The notes below the pieces were generated by a model. That model worked only from the letters and a program-made list of their open reading frames with translations. It was not told where the DNA came from and did no database searches. A DNA stretch of 64,000 bases, taken from assembly GCA_018398815.1 (NCBI GenBank), contig CM031620.1, positions 67,759,260 through 67,823,259 on the forward strand, written 5' to 3'. Numbering within the stretch: position 1 is the stretch's first letter; each line of letters begins with the position of its first letter. Of this stretch, positions 36,040 through 47,955 are shown piece by piece. The translations under genes and the position numbers were made by a program. The stretch comes from Conus ventricosus. Its lineage: Eukaryota > Mollusca > Gastropoda > Neogastropoda > Conidae.

Positions 36040-37290
36040 TCTCTTGGGGGGTTTAGTTTCCAAAAGTAGATGTTCTGGATTTAGCTGCAGTGCGGCCGAG
36101 AGCATCATTTATGACGGCACTTTGGGTTCCACGGTTGGTGAAAAAATCAGACATTTTGGCTGCTTGTATAGTGAAATCTTCTTCGCTAGAGCAGAGTCTG
36201 CGTAGGCGAAGGAATTCAGAATATGGAATGCTATTTCTAGTGGGCTGGTGGTGGGAAAATGTGTAGTCCAGGTATGAGTGTGCATCAGTAGGGTTTGGGA
36301 GAAGACTGAGGTTTGAAGCAGTCCATCTTTGAGGGGGATGGTGATGTCCAGGGAAATTAACCGACTGTGAAATGGTGTAGGTCAGCTGGATGGATGGATG
36401 GAAGGTCTGTGCAAAGTTGAGGAAATCGGAGGTCATGTTCTGGCATGGATGTGGCTCCCAAAACCATCATCTTGTATCTTTTGTAAGCTCTGGTGTAGGG
36501 CCTGTGTAAGAGTTAGTAAGCGGTGTTCTAGGTGTCCCATGAAGAGGCAGGGATAGGGTGGTCCCATCTTGGTTCCCATAGCAACAACCACTGATTTGTG
36601 AGAATTGTGGTTGTTAAATTCAAAAGTATTTAGGGTGAGGACTAATTCTGCAATCTGACCAGTGTAGCTGTGGGGGGGTGTTGTTGGTTAAGGGGGTCGT
36701 TGTTAAGAAAGAATGCGAGGGCCTTCAATCCATCAGCATGGGATGGAAGTGTAGAGAGAGACGACGTCAAGTTTTAAAGAGGAGGGTGGGATGGAAAGTG
36801 GGGTCTGTGTTGTATGAATTAATCATGTTGAGTGTGGTGTAGTGTCTTTGAGGTATGTTGGGGGGGCCTTGTACTATGGGTTGGGGGAGAGAGTCTAAGT
36901 CTGTGAAATGTGTTCTGAGGCAGCTGCATGCAGATACAATGGTCCCGCCGGGTGTATTGGTTTTGTGTAGTTTAGGGAGCAGGTAAAGGTGGGTTGTTTG
37001 GTGTCTGTCATTATGAGGGTTTGGCTGTCTTCGGTAAGTTGTTATGTTTGATTTCTGTTTAACTGTGGTTGAGATGAGTTTCTGGTGTTGGGGGGGGGTT
37101 GATGCCGTGAGTGGTGTATAGAAATTTGTGTTTGACAGTTGTTTTGTGTGCTTCTTTTATGTACAGCTGTTTGTCCCAGACCACCACTGCACCACCTTTG
37201 TCCCGCTGGTTTGATTTACAATGTCTTTTCTTTGTCTCAGTGATTCAAGGCTTTTTGTTCATCCCGTGAGAGGTTGGAATTGCGGACAGG
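36040..37290 (-). pseudogene. Penelope-type reverse transcriptase (broken)
   Basis: Motifs in order on the minus strand: DKGGAVVVW near 37175-37205 (diagnostic of Penelope-like RT); LPKLHKT-like near 36965; SIPHADGLKALAFFLNNDP near 36720-36760; MGTKMGP near 36575; AYKRY followed by a damaged IDD box at about 36458-36480; then FHPSIQLTYTIS and SIPYSEFLRLRRLCSSEEDF in the frame 36436-36053. The catalytic aspartate pair reads KMMV because of small indels, so the enzyme is dead as written. Family role: copies the element RNA primed from a DNA end. Confidence 0.78.
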
Positions 37291-37897
37291 TTTGGATTTC
37301 ACTTGAGAGAAATTTTTTTTCTACACTTTTTTATGTAGAGTTCAAACTTCAGTAGATTTGTCAAGAGGTGGCTGGCGAAGCGCTGGAGTTCGAAAAAGGT
37401 GGGTAAAAATGCTGAGCTCTCTGGTAGGGGGCTTAGGCACACCGTCAAGTGCAGCCATCCATCTTAATTTTCTAAGAATCTTTCAATATCAACCCTGTTT
37501 TGATATTTATTGGTGGCAGGCTGAATGGAATAAATTTTAGACCTTTTCCCAGGACTGACTTTCATCATTGGGAGAGTCGATTATCAGGAATGCACGGAAC
37601 AAGGTGGCGGTGTTGCTCATGGGGGATAGGGGGTCAGTGTTGTGTGTAGGGGGATTCAACTGGTATGGGTTTGCCTTGTGTTTGTTTTGTAATTTTTATA
37701 ACTTGTCTTGCTTAATCTGGGAGCATGATTGTGAAGAGCTGGTTGTGTTATGGATGAGCTGTCCGAGTCTTGAAGCAGTGGCTATGGGGATGATGATTGT
37801 GGTTTGTTGTTTTTAAATTTGAAGAAAACGGGAGAGAGAATCCAGGGATGAAGCGATCAAAGCTAAGTGAATTTCGTTGTTTTATTCGTTTATATAT

Positions 37898-37934
37898 CAC
37901 TTGACGAAGACCTAAGAGGTCGAAACGCGTTGTG
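37898..37934 (+). ncRNA. Hammerhead-ribozyme-like motif, opposite terminus (one core change)
   Basis: Plus strand: CAC, TTGACGA, hairpin GACCT-AAG-AGGTC, GAAAC, GCGTT, GTG. The first core base is T instead of C, which should weaken or abolish cleavage. Orientation is antisense to the RT gene. Confidence 0.5.
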
Positions 37935-38364
37935 TTTTGTCTTGTGACTCGTTTGTCCACGTTCTCTGGGTGGTTCGCTAACATTTATTTAAGATTTGTT
38001 CAAAGGAAAAAAGTAAATCATAAAGCTGTTAAAAGGAGAAGAATTTTTCAGTCTTAAAATGTTCCAATTTACCCTCCTGTGCCTTGACCCGTCAAGTCAT
38101 GAAAAGCGTGCAGCTTTTGTATTGAGAACTTCATACAGGGAAGTGAGCAAATAACAAAAGATGACTGGCTTATCACCTGGAAAACGGTCAGTTGTCTTGG
38201 ACAGCAGACTGGTCAGCGGCATATATGTCACCGCACTGCCAAGGAGCATGCTTCGTACACAATACATTTAGTACTTGTTTTGTTGTGATGACACATAAGC
38301 AGACAAAAGTTAAATGTAAAGAAAAGGCCATATTGGCTGTATATAAGAGGTAAGATGCTGTGAA

Positions 38365-38849
38365 GAAAAAGAAATACCCGGTTGCTGCTGGGATGGACCA
38401 GAGATAACGTCTTCACCTGCCTTAGAGCTTCTCTGTACACCTTTCGGAGCCATGCGCTGTAATGACGATTGTGTACAGGCACGCGCAGGACACTCCATTA
38501 AGATACAAGGACATAACTGCTCCTGAACCAAGGTAAATTAGACTAGTGATGCACATTATTAAGCCTCAAGTATGCAATCCATGGTGTACAGCCCGTATTT
38601 CATGCTGCTTGAGAGCCACTGGCGAAAAAACAACCACCCCAACTTCGTCACACCCAAAACCCAACGACCCGTGCCCACTGACAGATAAGACAGTGCACTG
38701 CACACAGCAAACTTTCCTACAAGGTATTATGTCCCTAAAGAAATCAAAGTTGTAGTCATTACCCATGGTCAAAGGACTTTCCTGTGGTGTGGTAGTAGTT
38801 CTCACCGCCACTGGACCTTTTCCAGTCAGCCCTAATAAGGATAATCATG
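38365..38849 (-). mobile_element. Single 507-bp-type retroposon unit with long target duplication
   Basis: Reverse complement of one unit of the 20892-22175 array, from its start (GGCTGACTGG side, high coordinates) to its end (GGGTATTTCTTTTTC side, near 38365). Flanks share CTGTATATAAGAGGTAAGAT and a following TGCTGTGAA (38337-38364), found again with small losses at about 38851-38872, giving a duplication of roughly 20-28 bp. This copy fixes both ends of the monomer at about 485-507 bp. Confidence 0.8.
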
Positions 38850-38872
38850 GCCTGTGATTAAGAGTGCTGTGA

Positions 38873-39660
38873 AATAAACAGTATGAAGAATTATTGGATA
38901 TCTGCAATGTACTACTTCTAAATTGATTAAAATTATCATAATATTTTTTCCTTTCTTTTTAGGAACTTTTCAAAAAATTATCAAAGAAACAATTTATTTT
39001 TTTATAAAGGCCAGGCAAAGGTAGAATTGCATGTCAACAAGATCAGTAATTCGACCTGAGAGTCTTCAAAAAATAATAAAGCTATCTTGGATGACATTGT
39101 TTTGAGGCCAGTTTGTATGAGAAAAGTTCATTGCGAGTCTGTAAGGGACTTGGTCATTTTCTTTTCTTGAAGAGCAATATTGTTAGAAAAAAGGTGATAA
39201 ACAATAAAACATTTTCTCTTAAATAATGCAAAACTTATTAGTGTGACGGGGAAATATCTTCTGTTTGTCTGTTTGTACTGGTGCCTACGTTGGGCAAATA
39301 TGAGTCTGACAAAGTAAAATCAAATTAACAAATATGAAAATAGAAATAAACAAAAAGAGGGTAGTGGGCAGGAGGTGGGTTTGGGGTGATGGTAGTAAGA
39401 GGTGCTCTGTTACACTGCTAATTTGTGATCGCTTCCACAAACACCATAAAAAAAAAGAAAAATCATGAGGATGATAAGTTCACCATACATACAGCTTATT
39501 CACTGAAAACTTTACAACAACAAAAACCTAACATGGGGTAACTCATTCAAATTATTTGTAAAACACAACCATTACTAAAATCCAGACATAATCTGGTCAT
39601 ACTTTGGCAAAAGTTCAACAGTAAAGTGTCAATCCTGCTGTATCAAGCAGGCAAGTGTAT
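38873..39660. other. AT-rich sequence, no gene recognised
   Basis: Repeated in block A (28260-29030). No domain or RNA seen. Confidence 0.6.
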
Positions 39661-39663
39661 TTA

Positions 39664-39664
<1 letters not shown>

Positions 39665-39725
<61 letters not shown>
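39665..39725. repeat. (GT)n microsatellite
   Basis: About 30 GT units, followed by a purine-pyrimidine alternating GCATGC stretch to 39800. Confidence 0.97.
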
Positions 39726-39728
<3 letters not shown>

Positions 39729-40129
39729 CGAGCGTACATGCATGCGTGTGTATGCGCATGTGCGATTGCATGCATGCATGCGTGCGTGTGCATATGTGTT
39801 TGCAAGATTCAGATTTAGATGATTTATTCAAGTAGCATCAAAGTCCTATATGAAAAAGTGCAATACAGTTTACTGCACCTAGGTCAAGGATGGCACAGAA
39901 ACATCTATATATATATATATATCACTATATGTTTACAGTCCATTACAATCGTAACCATTACAGATTATATACTGATATAGTATTTTTCTGAGCAGAAAAT
40001 AGTTACATAAATACAAGCCAACAAGCATAAATCTCATTCACTATTCCAGATCTTCAGTGAACAAACTCGAAACAAATATAGATTGGCACAGTACTCAGCT
40101 GTGAATGGGTGTATGTGTTAGTGAAAATG

Positions 40130-40241
40130 TAAAGGTGTGTGTGTGCGTGCAATTGTGCATGGGTGCGTGCGCATGTGTGTAAGTGTTTGCGTGTGTTTAC
40201 GCGTATGCGCTTGTGTGTGTGTGTGTGTGTGTGGATATGTG

Positions 40242-40291
<50 letters not shown>

Positions 40292-40360
40292 GTGTGTGTG
40301 TGTGTGTGTGAGAGTGTGTGTGTGTGCGTGTGTGTGTGTGTGTGTGTGCATGTGTGTGTT
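40130..40360. repeat. Imperfect (GT)n/(GC)n microsatellite
   Basis: GT repeats with GC interruptions. Cys/Val ORFs across it are artefacts. Confidence 0.95.
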
Positions 40361-40420
40361 TTGTATTAATATAGTCTACGGTTCTCAGATGAACCAAGGG
40401 GCACAACTCTTGCTTGCGGG

Positions 40421-40516
40421 AGAGAGAAAAAACATGGCTTCTCTTCTATGTCTGGAATAAACACGTGGTAGACAACAAACTCGTTGTTCGGCTGCTGTAA
40501 GACCGACAGGACTAAT
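40421..40516 (+). repeat. 5' LTR-like repeat
   Basis: Matches 44343-44436; includes an AATAAA about halfway. The true LTR may extend to about 40532. Confidence 0.75.
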
Positions 40517-40594
40517 CGGACATCACCACATAGTGGCAGCAGTCTACTAGTCCCTCGCCTACCATTTCCACTAGTTCTACTACTAGTAGCCATC

Positions 40595-41234
40595 ATGCAA
40601 GCCGATGAAGCAGGTGAAAACCCCGTTTGCCGCCACGCAAACCTCCCGCTACCACAGGCCTTCGACGGCCACCATCACAATTGGAAGAAGTGGCGCCAGC
40701 GCTTCGACCAGTACCATGTGGCCTCGGGGCTTGCGCAAAAAGCCAGCACAGAGCAAGTAAGCGTTTTTCTTTATGCTATGGGGGAATGCGCTGATGACAT
40801 TCTTGCCACTTTAGAGATAGAAGAGCAGACAGCAACTTACGTACAAATCAAGGAAGCAGTTGACACGTACTTTGGCGCCAGGAAAAAATTGTAGAAAGGG
40901 CAAAATTCAATAAAAGAATCCAAAAATCAGAACCAGTAGATTCCTTCATTCAAGATTTATACAGAATAGCAGAAAGATGCAACTATGGCACACTCAAAAA
41001 GGAGCTGATTAGAGATAGAATTGTAGTACGTGTAGCAGACGACGATTTGTCTGAGCAGCTTCAGACAAAGGCCAACCTCACGCTGCAGGAAGCAGTGCAG
41101 CTAAGCAGACAGGCTGAAGCCAGGAAGGAGAGCCAACCCTTCATCAGGGACAGGAGGTCCACCAACCCAAATGTGGACTTTCTCAAAAAGAAAGTCACGT
41201 ACACTCCTCGCCACAAACCCACAAACAACACACC
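40595..41234 (+). pseudogene. Ty3 Gag (N-terminal and middle part), frameshifted
   Basis: The start chosen is the ATG at 40595 (MQADEAGENPVCRHANLPLP), because the frame upstream of it crosses the LTR and primer-site region. The frame breaks near 40890. The sequence continues in the next frame with FIQDLYRIAERCNYGTLKKE and LTLQEAVQLSRQAEARKE, typical of the Ty3-type Gag. A second shift near 41230 leads into the zinc-knuckle frame. Confidence 0.75.
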
Positions 41235-42434
41235 ATGGCAAACCAGCCCTCCAAACCGCACAGCCCTCCATCCCACAAGAAGTGCACATACTGTGGACGA
41301 GACCCACATCCACGAGACGCATGCCCTGCCAAATCTGCGACATGCCGTGTCTGCTCTAGGAAGGGCCACTATGCCGCAGTCTGCAGATCTTCATCTTACA
41401 AACTGAAGAAGAATGCCTACAATTCCATACACCAGGTCAATGACAGCGAAGACGAGGGTGCCTATTTCCTGGGCTCCATTGACCAAGGCTCGGATGAATA
41501 TTGGACAGCCACCCTCAGCATCAATGGTCATCCAATGACGTTCAAGTTGGACACTGGGGCTTCCGTCTCTGTCGTGGGAAGCGGTGAACCATGGCTCCAG
41601 GGCCAGTCACTCCACCCGGCAAACCGGATCCTGCGTGACCCAGGCGGGTCCACTCTGTCCACACAGGGTACACTCCGGGTGAAGCTGGGCTACCATGGCA
41701 GGACAATCAGGGAAACAATCTACATCCTGAACAACCAACCATGTTCACTCCTCAGGAAACAAGCATGCGTGGGACTAGGCATCGTGAGGCGTGTCGATGC
41801 CGTGCACTGCGCACCAAACTTCAAAAAAGAGTTTCCAGGACTATTCTCTGGCCTCGGCAAAATGAACACCACCTACAAGATCACGACAAAGAGTGACGCC
41901 CAGCCTATGTGCATTTTTTCACCAAGAAAGATCGCACACACCCTCATCCCGAAGGTCAAGTCCGAACTCCAGAGCATGGAGACACAAGGCGTTATACCCC
42001 CAGTCACAGAACCGACCAGCTGGTGCTCCGGGACCGTGATAGTGCCAAAACCAAGCGGCGCTGTCCGCATTTGTGTGGACCTCACCAACTTAAACAAGGC
42101 GGTGCAGAGGGAGGTCCACCCAATGTCCTCGGTTGATGAGAGCCTTGCCAAGCTAGGACAGAGCAAGGTCTTCTCCAAGCTCGACGCCAAGAGTGGATTC
42201 TGGCAGATCCCGCTATCTCCAGAAACCAGGCTGCTCACAACATTTATTATGCCCTTCGGATGGTTCTGCTTCAACCGACTACCATTTGGCATCAGCTCGG
42301 CAAGCAAAATTTTCCAACGAGCGATGTTACAGATCCTCCTTGACATCGAAGGAGTCATCTGCCACATCTCCTTGTGCATGCGCCAGACCAAGGAACTCAC
42401 GACCAGCGTGTCCGGGCTGTACTCCAACGTCTGA
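41235..42434 (+). CDS. Ty3 Gag-Pol segment: zinc knuckles, aspartic protease, RT (N-terminal half)
   Basis: A 399-codon frame; the Met at 41235 is only the first in frame, as the real protein starts upstream. Zinc knuckles CTYCGRDPHPRDAC and CRVCSRKGHYAAVC lie at residues 17-30 and 37-50. The protease active site FKLDTGASVSVVG is at residues 103-115. RT begins about residue 260: VRICVDLTNLNKAV (277-290), KLDAKSGFWQIPL (315-327, first catalytic Asp) and NRLPFGISSASKIFQR (347-362). The frame goes wrong at about residue 378, exactly where the second RT active-site pair should be. Gag knuckles fused in frame to protease are usual in Mag-like elements. Confidence 0.85.
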   Translation: MANQPSKPHSPPSHKKCTYCGRDPHPRDACPAKSATCRVCSRKGHYAAVCRSSSYKLKKNAYNSIHQVNDSEDEGAYFLGSIDQGSDEYWTATLSINGHPMTFKLDTGASVSVVGSGEPWLQGQSLHPANRILRDPGGSTLSTQGTLRVKLGYHGRTIRETIYILNNQPCSLLRKQACVGLGIVRRVDAVHCAPNFKKEFPGLFSGLGKMNTTYKITTKSDAQPMCIFSPRKIAHTLIPKVKSELQSMETQGVIPPVTEPTSWCSGTVIVPKPSGAVRICVDLTNLNKAVQREVHPMSSVDESLAKLGQSKVFSKLDAKSGFWQIPLSPETRLLTTFIMPFGWFCFNRLPFGISSASKIFQRAMLQILLDIEGVICHISLCMRQTKELTTSVSGLYSNV

Positions 42435-42598
42435 AGGAAGCAGGGGTCACACTCAATGAGAAGTGTGAGTTCTCCAAAACGTCCATCGAGTTCTTGGGCC
42501 ATATTATCAACGCCAAAGGCATCCATGCAGATCCCAAGAAAGTAGAGGCCATTATGAAATTTCCAGCCCCCACCAATGTCACCGAACTCAAGTGATTC
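42360..42598 (+). pseudogene. Ty3 RT, C-terminal half (active-site region damaged)
   Basis: After the break near 42372 the RT continues in another frame with RVRAVLQRLKEAGVTLNEKC and FSKTSIEFLGHIINAKGIHA (42374-42595), ending at an in-frame stop at 42593-42595 in the connection region. The expected F/Y/M-x-DD box is missing: the bases between GCCACAT and CTTGTGCATGCG are too few to encode it. The same loss is seen in block A near 31565. Confidence 0.75.
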
Positions 42599-43369
42599 AT
42601 GGGGATGGCAAACCAGATGGCCAAGTTTCTCCCAAGTCTAGCGGAGAGCAATGTGCCCCAGCGCCATCTGCTGCGCAAAAACACTGCGTGGGTGTGGGAT
42701 CAGCCACAGCAGGCAGCCTTCCAACAGATCAAGGAACTGCTGACCTCCCCACCAGTCTTGGCGCACTATGACCCCCAACAGCCGACCATCATCGTAGCTG
42801 ACGCCTTCTGCTCAGGCATCGGTGCAGTCATATTGCAGACCCAACATGATGGATCACGGCGACCAGTCCACTTCATCTCCCGCTCCCTCAGTGACGCAGA
42901 GAAGAACTATGCTGTCATCAAAAAGGAGGCACTTGCAGCCACCTGGGCCTGCGAACGGTTTAGTGAGTACTTACTGGGCCTCGATTTCACAGTGGAGACC
43001 GACCACAAGCCACTGGTCCCACTCCTCAGTATGACAGAACTCTACAAGGTGCCACCTTGCATCCAGCGCTTCAGGCTGCGCCTCATGAGGTACAACCCAA
43101 AGGTTGTTCATGTCCCTGGCAAGGACCAAATCACTGCAGATGCCCTGTCGAGAGCGCCAGTCAGCAACCCAGGCAACATGGATATTGACCTGGTCGACGA
43201 CACAATGGTCTTCGCCAGGCAGAGCATCAAGATCCTGTCAGCCTCAACCGACAAGCTGCAGGAAATTTGTGAAGCGCAGAAGGAAGACAACGTGCTTCAC
43301 CAAGTCAGAGAGCATTGCGTCAACGGCTGGCCAGTCTACTTGCCTGTGAACAGCCTCCTCAACCAATAA
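42599..43369 (+). pseudogene. Ty3 RNase H domain
   Basis: A 256-codon open frame after the stop at 42593. RNase H residues: IIVADAFCSGIGAVI (first Asp), NYAVIKKEALA (Glu) and FTVETDHKPLVPLL (Asp). It continues into the spacer before the integrase and ends in a stop at 43367-43369, after which the integrase frame begins immediately. Confidence 0.8.
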
Positions 43370-43372
43370 TGG

Positions 43373-44193
43373 GTGAACAGCGAGCACCTCACTATTATCG
43401 ACGACCTCCTCCTCTTCGATGAGCGTCTGGTCATCCCCACATGCCTGAGGCTGCAAGTCCTAAGCCATCTCCACGAGGGCCACCTTGGCATTACAAAATG
43501 CTGTGCCTTGGCCAGGTCTTCAGTCTGGTGGCCATACATCTCTTCTGAAGTAGAGCAGATGGTCAACGAGTGTTCCACCTGTTCCATCCATTGTTCGGAG
43601 CGGAAGGAGCCCCTTCTTCCCTCAACCTTCCCAGAACGTCCATGGGCACGGCTAGGCATGGACCTACTTGAACTCAACGGTTCGACCTATCTGGCCATCG
43701 TTGACTACAACTCCCGCTGGGTGGAGACAAACTCCTACTCAAGCAGACAAGTGTGGAGACCATCAACCACATCAAAAGCCTCTTTGCTGTCCATGAAATC
43801 CCCGACGTTGTAACAGACAACGGAACCCAGTTCAGCAGCCAGGACTTCGCCAGCTTCGCCGCATTATACGGGTTCACTCACGTGACAAGTTTCCCCAAAC
43901 AACCTCAAGTGAACGGTGAGGCAGAGAGAGCAGTGCAAACAATCAAACAGCTGCTTAAGAAGAGCAAAGACGCCTACCTTGCCCTCCTCATGTACAGGGC
44001 AACACCCCTCCAAAATGGCTTTTCCCCAAGTGAACTCCTCATGGGGAGGAAGCTAAAAACGTGGATTCCTGTCTTGCTAAATGCCCTGCACCCCAAACCA
44101 CAATACAGTGAGAGTGAAAGAGACCTGCAACAAAGAAAAACAGTGTACCAATTTCAACCAACGCCACACTGTAAAGGAGCTGCCTCCACTTAA
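43373..44193 (+). pseudogene. Ty3 integrase (HHCC and DDE), frameshifted once
   Basis: The HHCC zinc domain is visible as HLHEGHLG and CSTC in the first frame (43373-43813), followed by LGMDLLELNGSTYLAIVDY with the first catalytic Asp. A frameshift near 43740 moves to the frame 43753-44193, with VVTDNGTQFSS (second Asp) and QVNGEAERAVQTIKQ (Glu). The C-terminal part (ATPLQNGFSPSELLMGRKLK) is typical of this family, with a short further shift after 44170. Confidence 0.8.
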
Positions 44194-44342
44194 GATAGGA
44201 GATCCAGTCTGGATTCGAGACATGAGACGACCCGGCGAGGTCATCTCAACCTCAAACAGTCCACGCTCAGACTACATCATCAGGACGCATGATGGGATGA
44301 TCCGACGCAACCGGGCAGCCGTCATCCCGACCCCAGTGACGG

Positions 44343-44436
44343 AGAGAGAAAACATGGCTTCTTTTCTATGTCTCGAATAAACATGTGGTAGACAACAAAG
44401 TCATTGTTCAGCTGCTGTAAGATTGACAGGACTAAT
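44343..44436 (+). repeat. 3' LTR-like repeat
   Basis: Matches 40421-40516; preceded by a purine-rich tract. Confidence 0.75.
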
Positions 44437-44549
44437 GTGTATGTGTGCCCTCATGCACACATGTGGATGCGAATAATTATGATTGAGGGAAAGGGGATGA
44501 GAAGGAGGGGCATGAGATGATGGAGGGGGGGAGGAGAGAAAGAGGAAGA

Positions 44550-44609
44550 GAGAAGGAGAGACAAATACAGAGAGAGACAGAGAGACAGAGGCAGAGAGAC
44601 AGAGACACA

Positions 44610-44693
<84 letters not shown>

Positions 44694-44765
44694 CGAGAGA
44701 CAGACAGGGAGACAGGCAGGCAGAGACACAGAGAGGGAGAGAGGCTGACAGACAGACAGACATAG
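44550..44765. repeat. (GA)n microsatellite, imperfect flanks
   Basis: Pure GA over about 44612-44680 with GACA-type variants on both sides. Confidence 0.95.
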
Positions 44766-44954
44766 AGATAGTTTAACTGTTTCTTAACTACATACCTGTC
44801 TGAAGATCTGTGGCTGGGTTATAATGGGAGAATTGGGAAAGGGATACTAATTTTACAAGGCAAATATGTCAAGTATACAAATTCAAATATCACATCAACT
44901 CAAGTATACGAAGTTTAGCAAGAGTAAATATCAAATGCCAAAGACAAAGACAGA

Positions 44955-46635
<1,681 letters not shown>

Positions 46636-46639
46636 CTAC

Positions 46640-47911
46640 TTGAAGTTATGGAAGATTTAGTTAACATGCTAGAGAATAAGTACTCTGTTGATATAATTTA
46701 CCTTGATTTCCGTAAAGCTTTTGATACGGTTCCGCATGAGAGATTATTGAAAAAAATGGAAGCATACGGTATAGTAGGTAAGTTGCTAAACTGGATTAGA
46801 GATTTTTGTCAAATAGAAAACAAAGAGTAAGAGTGGGTAATTTTATGTCGACAGAGAAAGATGTTATGAGTGGTATTCCCAGGGGAGCATTTTAGGACCT
46901 GTACTGTTTACTATTTTTATAAATGACCTTCCAGATGAGGTAAACAGTTTTTGTAAAATTTTTGCTGATGATACAAAAATATATGACAAATCAGATAACT
47001 ATAATAGTCTGCAAGAAAATTTAAATTGCCTCCAAAACTGGTCAGACAAGTGGAATCTATATTTTAATGTTGAAAAATGTAAAGTTTTGCATGTTGGCAA
47101 AAACAATCCAGAACATGAATACAACATGAAAATAGATGGTGGAATAGGCTGGTACAGAAATGTGAGGAAGAAAAGGATCTGGGTGTAATCTTTGATAAAG
47201 ATTTACTTTTTGATACTCACATTCAAAAGTGTAATAAATAAAGCAAACCAAATGATTGGATTAATAAAAAGAACTTTTATTTACCTAAATAAAGAAACGT
47301 TTTTAAAGTTATATAAAGCTATGGTTAGACCGCATCTTGAATATGGCAAATAATCTGGTACCCACACTTGAAAAGACAGTCAATAGCAATCGAAAGAGTA
47401 CAGAGAAGAGCTACTAAAATCTTGCAAGAATGTACAAACATGTCTTATACAGATAGATTAAATCACTTAAATTTGCACTCTTTAATAGGCAGACGTATTA
47501 GAGGGATTTGATTGAAGTGTTCAAAATATTTCACCAGCAAACGGACATACAGTGGGACTATTTTTTTCAGGCTGTTAAAACAGATAGAACAAGAAATTCG
47601 GAAGGCAAAATATTTGTTAAGCAGTTTCATACTAATATGGGGAGATTCAAGTTCAGTAACAGAGTTATTGCTAACTGGAACAGTTTGCCAACTGCACTTA
47701 AATTTGCTAAAAATACTAACGTTTTTAAGAATTTGCTGGATGAAGACTTGAAATTTAAAGTACAGTTTAGAAGCTTTGATGAATAAGAAGGAAAATTTAT
47801 ATTGCATGCATTTTCAACCCTGTCATAAAAGTAAAATAACACGAGGGGACATTGAAAGGCTTAACGGCCTATGTATTGATTACGTCCCTACATACTACTA
47901 CTACTACTACT
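46640..47911 (+). mobile_element. CR1/Jockey-like LINE fragment, family 1
   Basis: 5'-truncated in the RT domain and complete at the 3' end. RT motifs: IIYLDFRKAFDTVPHERLLK (46684 onward), GSILGPVLFTIFINDL-like near 46890 after a frameshift, and FADDTKIYD near 46963-46990. The C-terminal frame 47508-47786 ends with the ANWNSLPTALK motif common in these LINEs. The 3' UTR closes with a (TAC)n tail at about 47893-47911. Several stops and shifts. Confidence 0.8.
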
Positions 47912-47913
47912 AT

Positions 47914-47955
47914 AAAACCATGTTGGGCATTTAAAATAATGCCCAACATGGTTTT
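47914..47955. repeat. 17-bp perfect inverted repeat at a LINE 5' junction
   Basis: AAAACCATGTTGGGCAT and its reverse complement, with an 8-base spacer. The right arm is the first RT coding sequence of the following LINE; the left arm is its inverted copy. Confidence 0.9.

Larger units (their letters stand above)
34115..38000 (-). mobile_element. Penelope-like element with inverted terminal repeats
   Basis: About 150-bp terminal sequences at 34120-34280 and 37845-37998 are inverted copies of each other, and both match the solo element at 51764-51914. Between them on the minus strand are Penelope-type RT motifs and then a GIY-YIG endonuclease domain, the order expected for endonuclease-bearing Penelope-like elements. 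The interior also holds an A/T tract, a 30-base poly-C tract and a GT tract in its 3' part (34680-35180). Frames are badly broken. Confidence 0.8.
40421..44436 (+). mobile_element. Ty3/gypsy LTR retrotransposon (Mag-like), nearly complete
   Basis: Two about 95-bp direct repeats at 40421-40516 and 44343-44436 (about 90% alike, both with an AATAAA signal) bracket gag, protease, RT, RNase H and integrase in Ty3 order. A TGGCAGCAG sequence at 40534 is a candidate primer-binding site. A purine-rich GGAGAGAGAAAA precedes the second repeat, but the first repeat carries a similar purine run, so the exact LTR edges are unclear. At least five frame breaks and a damaged RT active site make it non-autonomous. 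No envelope gene. Confidence 0.88.
33545..44440. repeat. Block B: better-preserved version of the ~10.5-kb block
   Basis: Contains in order the Penelope-like element, one 507-bp-type retroposon, GT microsatellites and the Ty3/gypsy element. See block A for the comparison. Confidence 0.85.
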
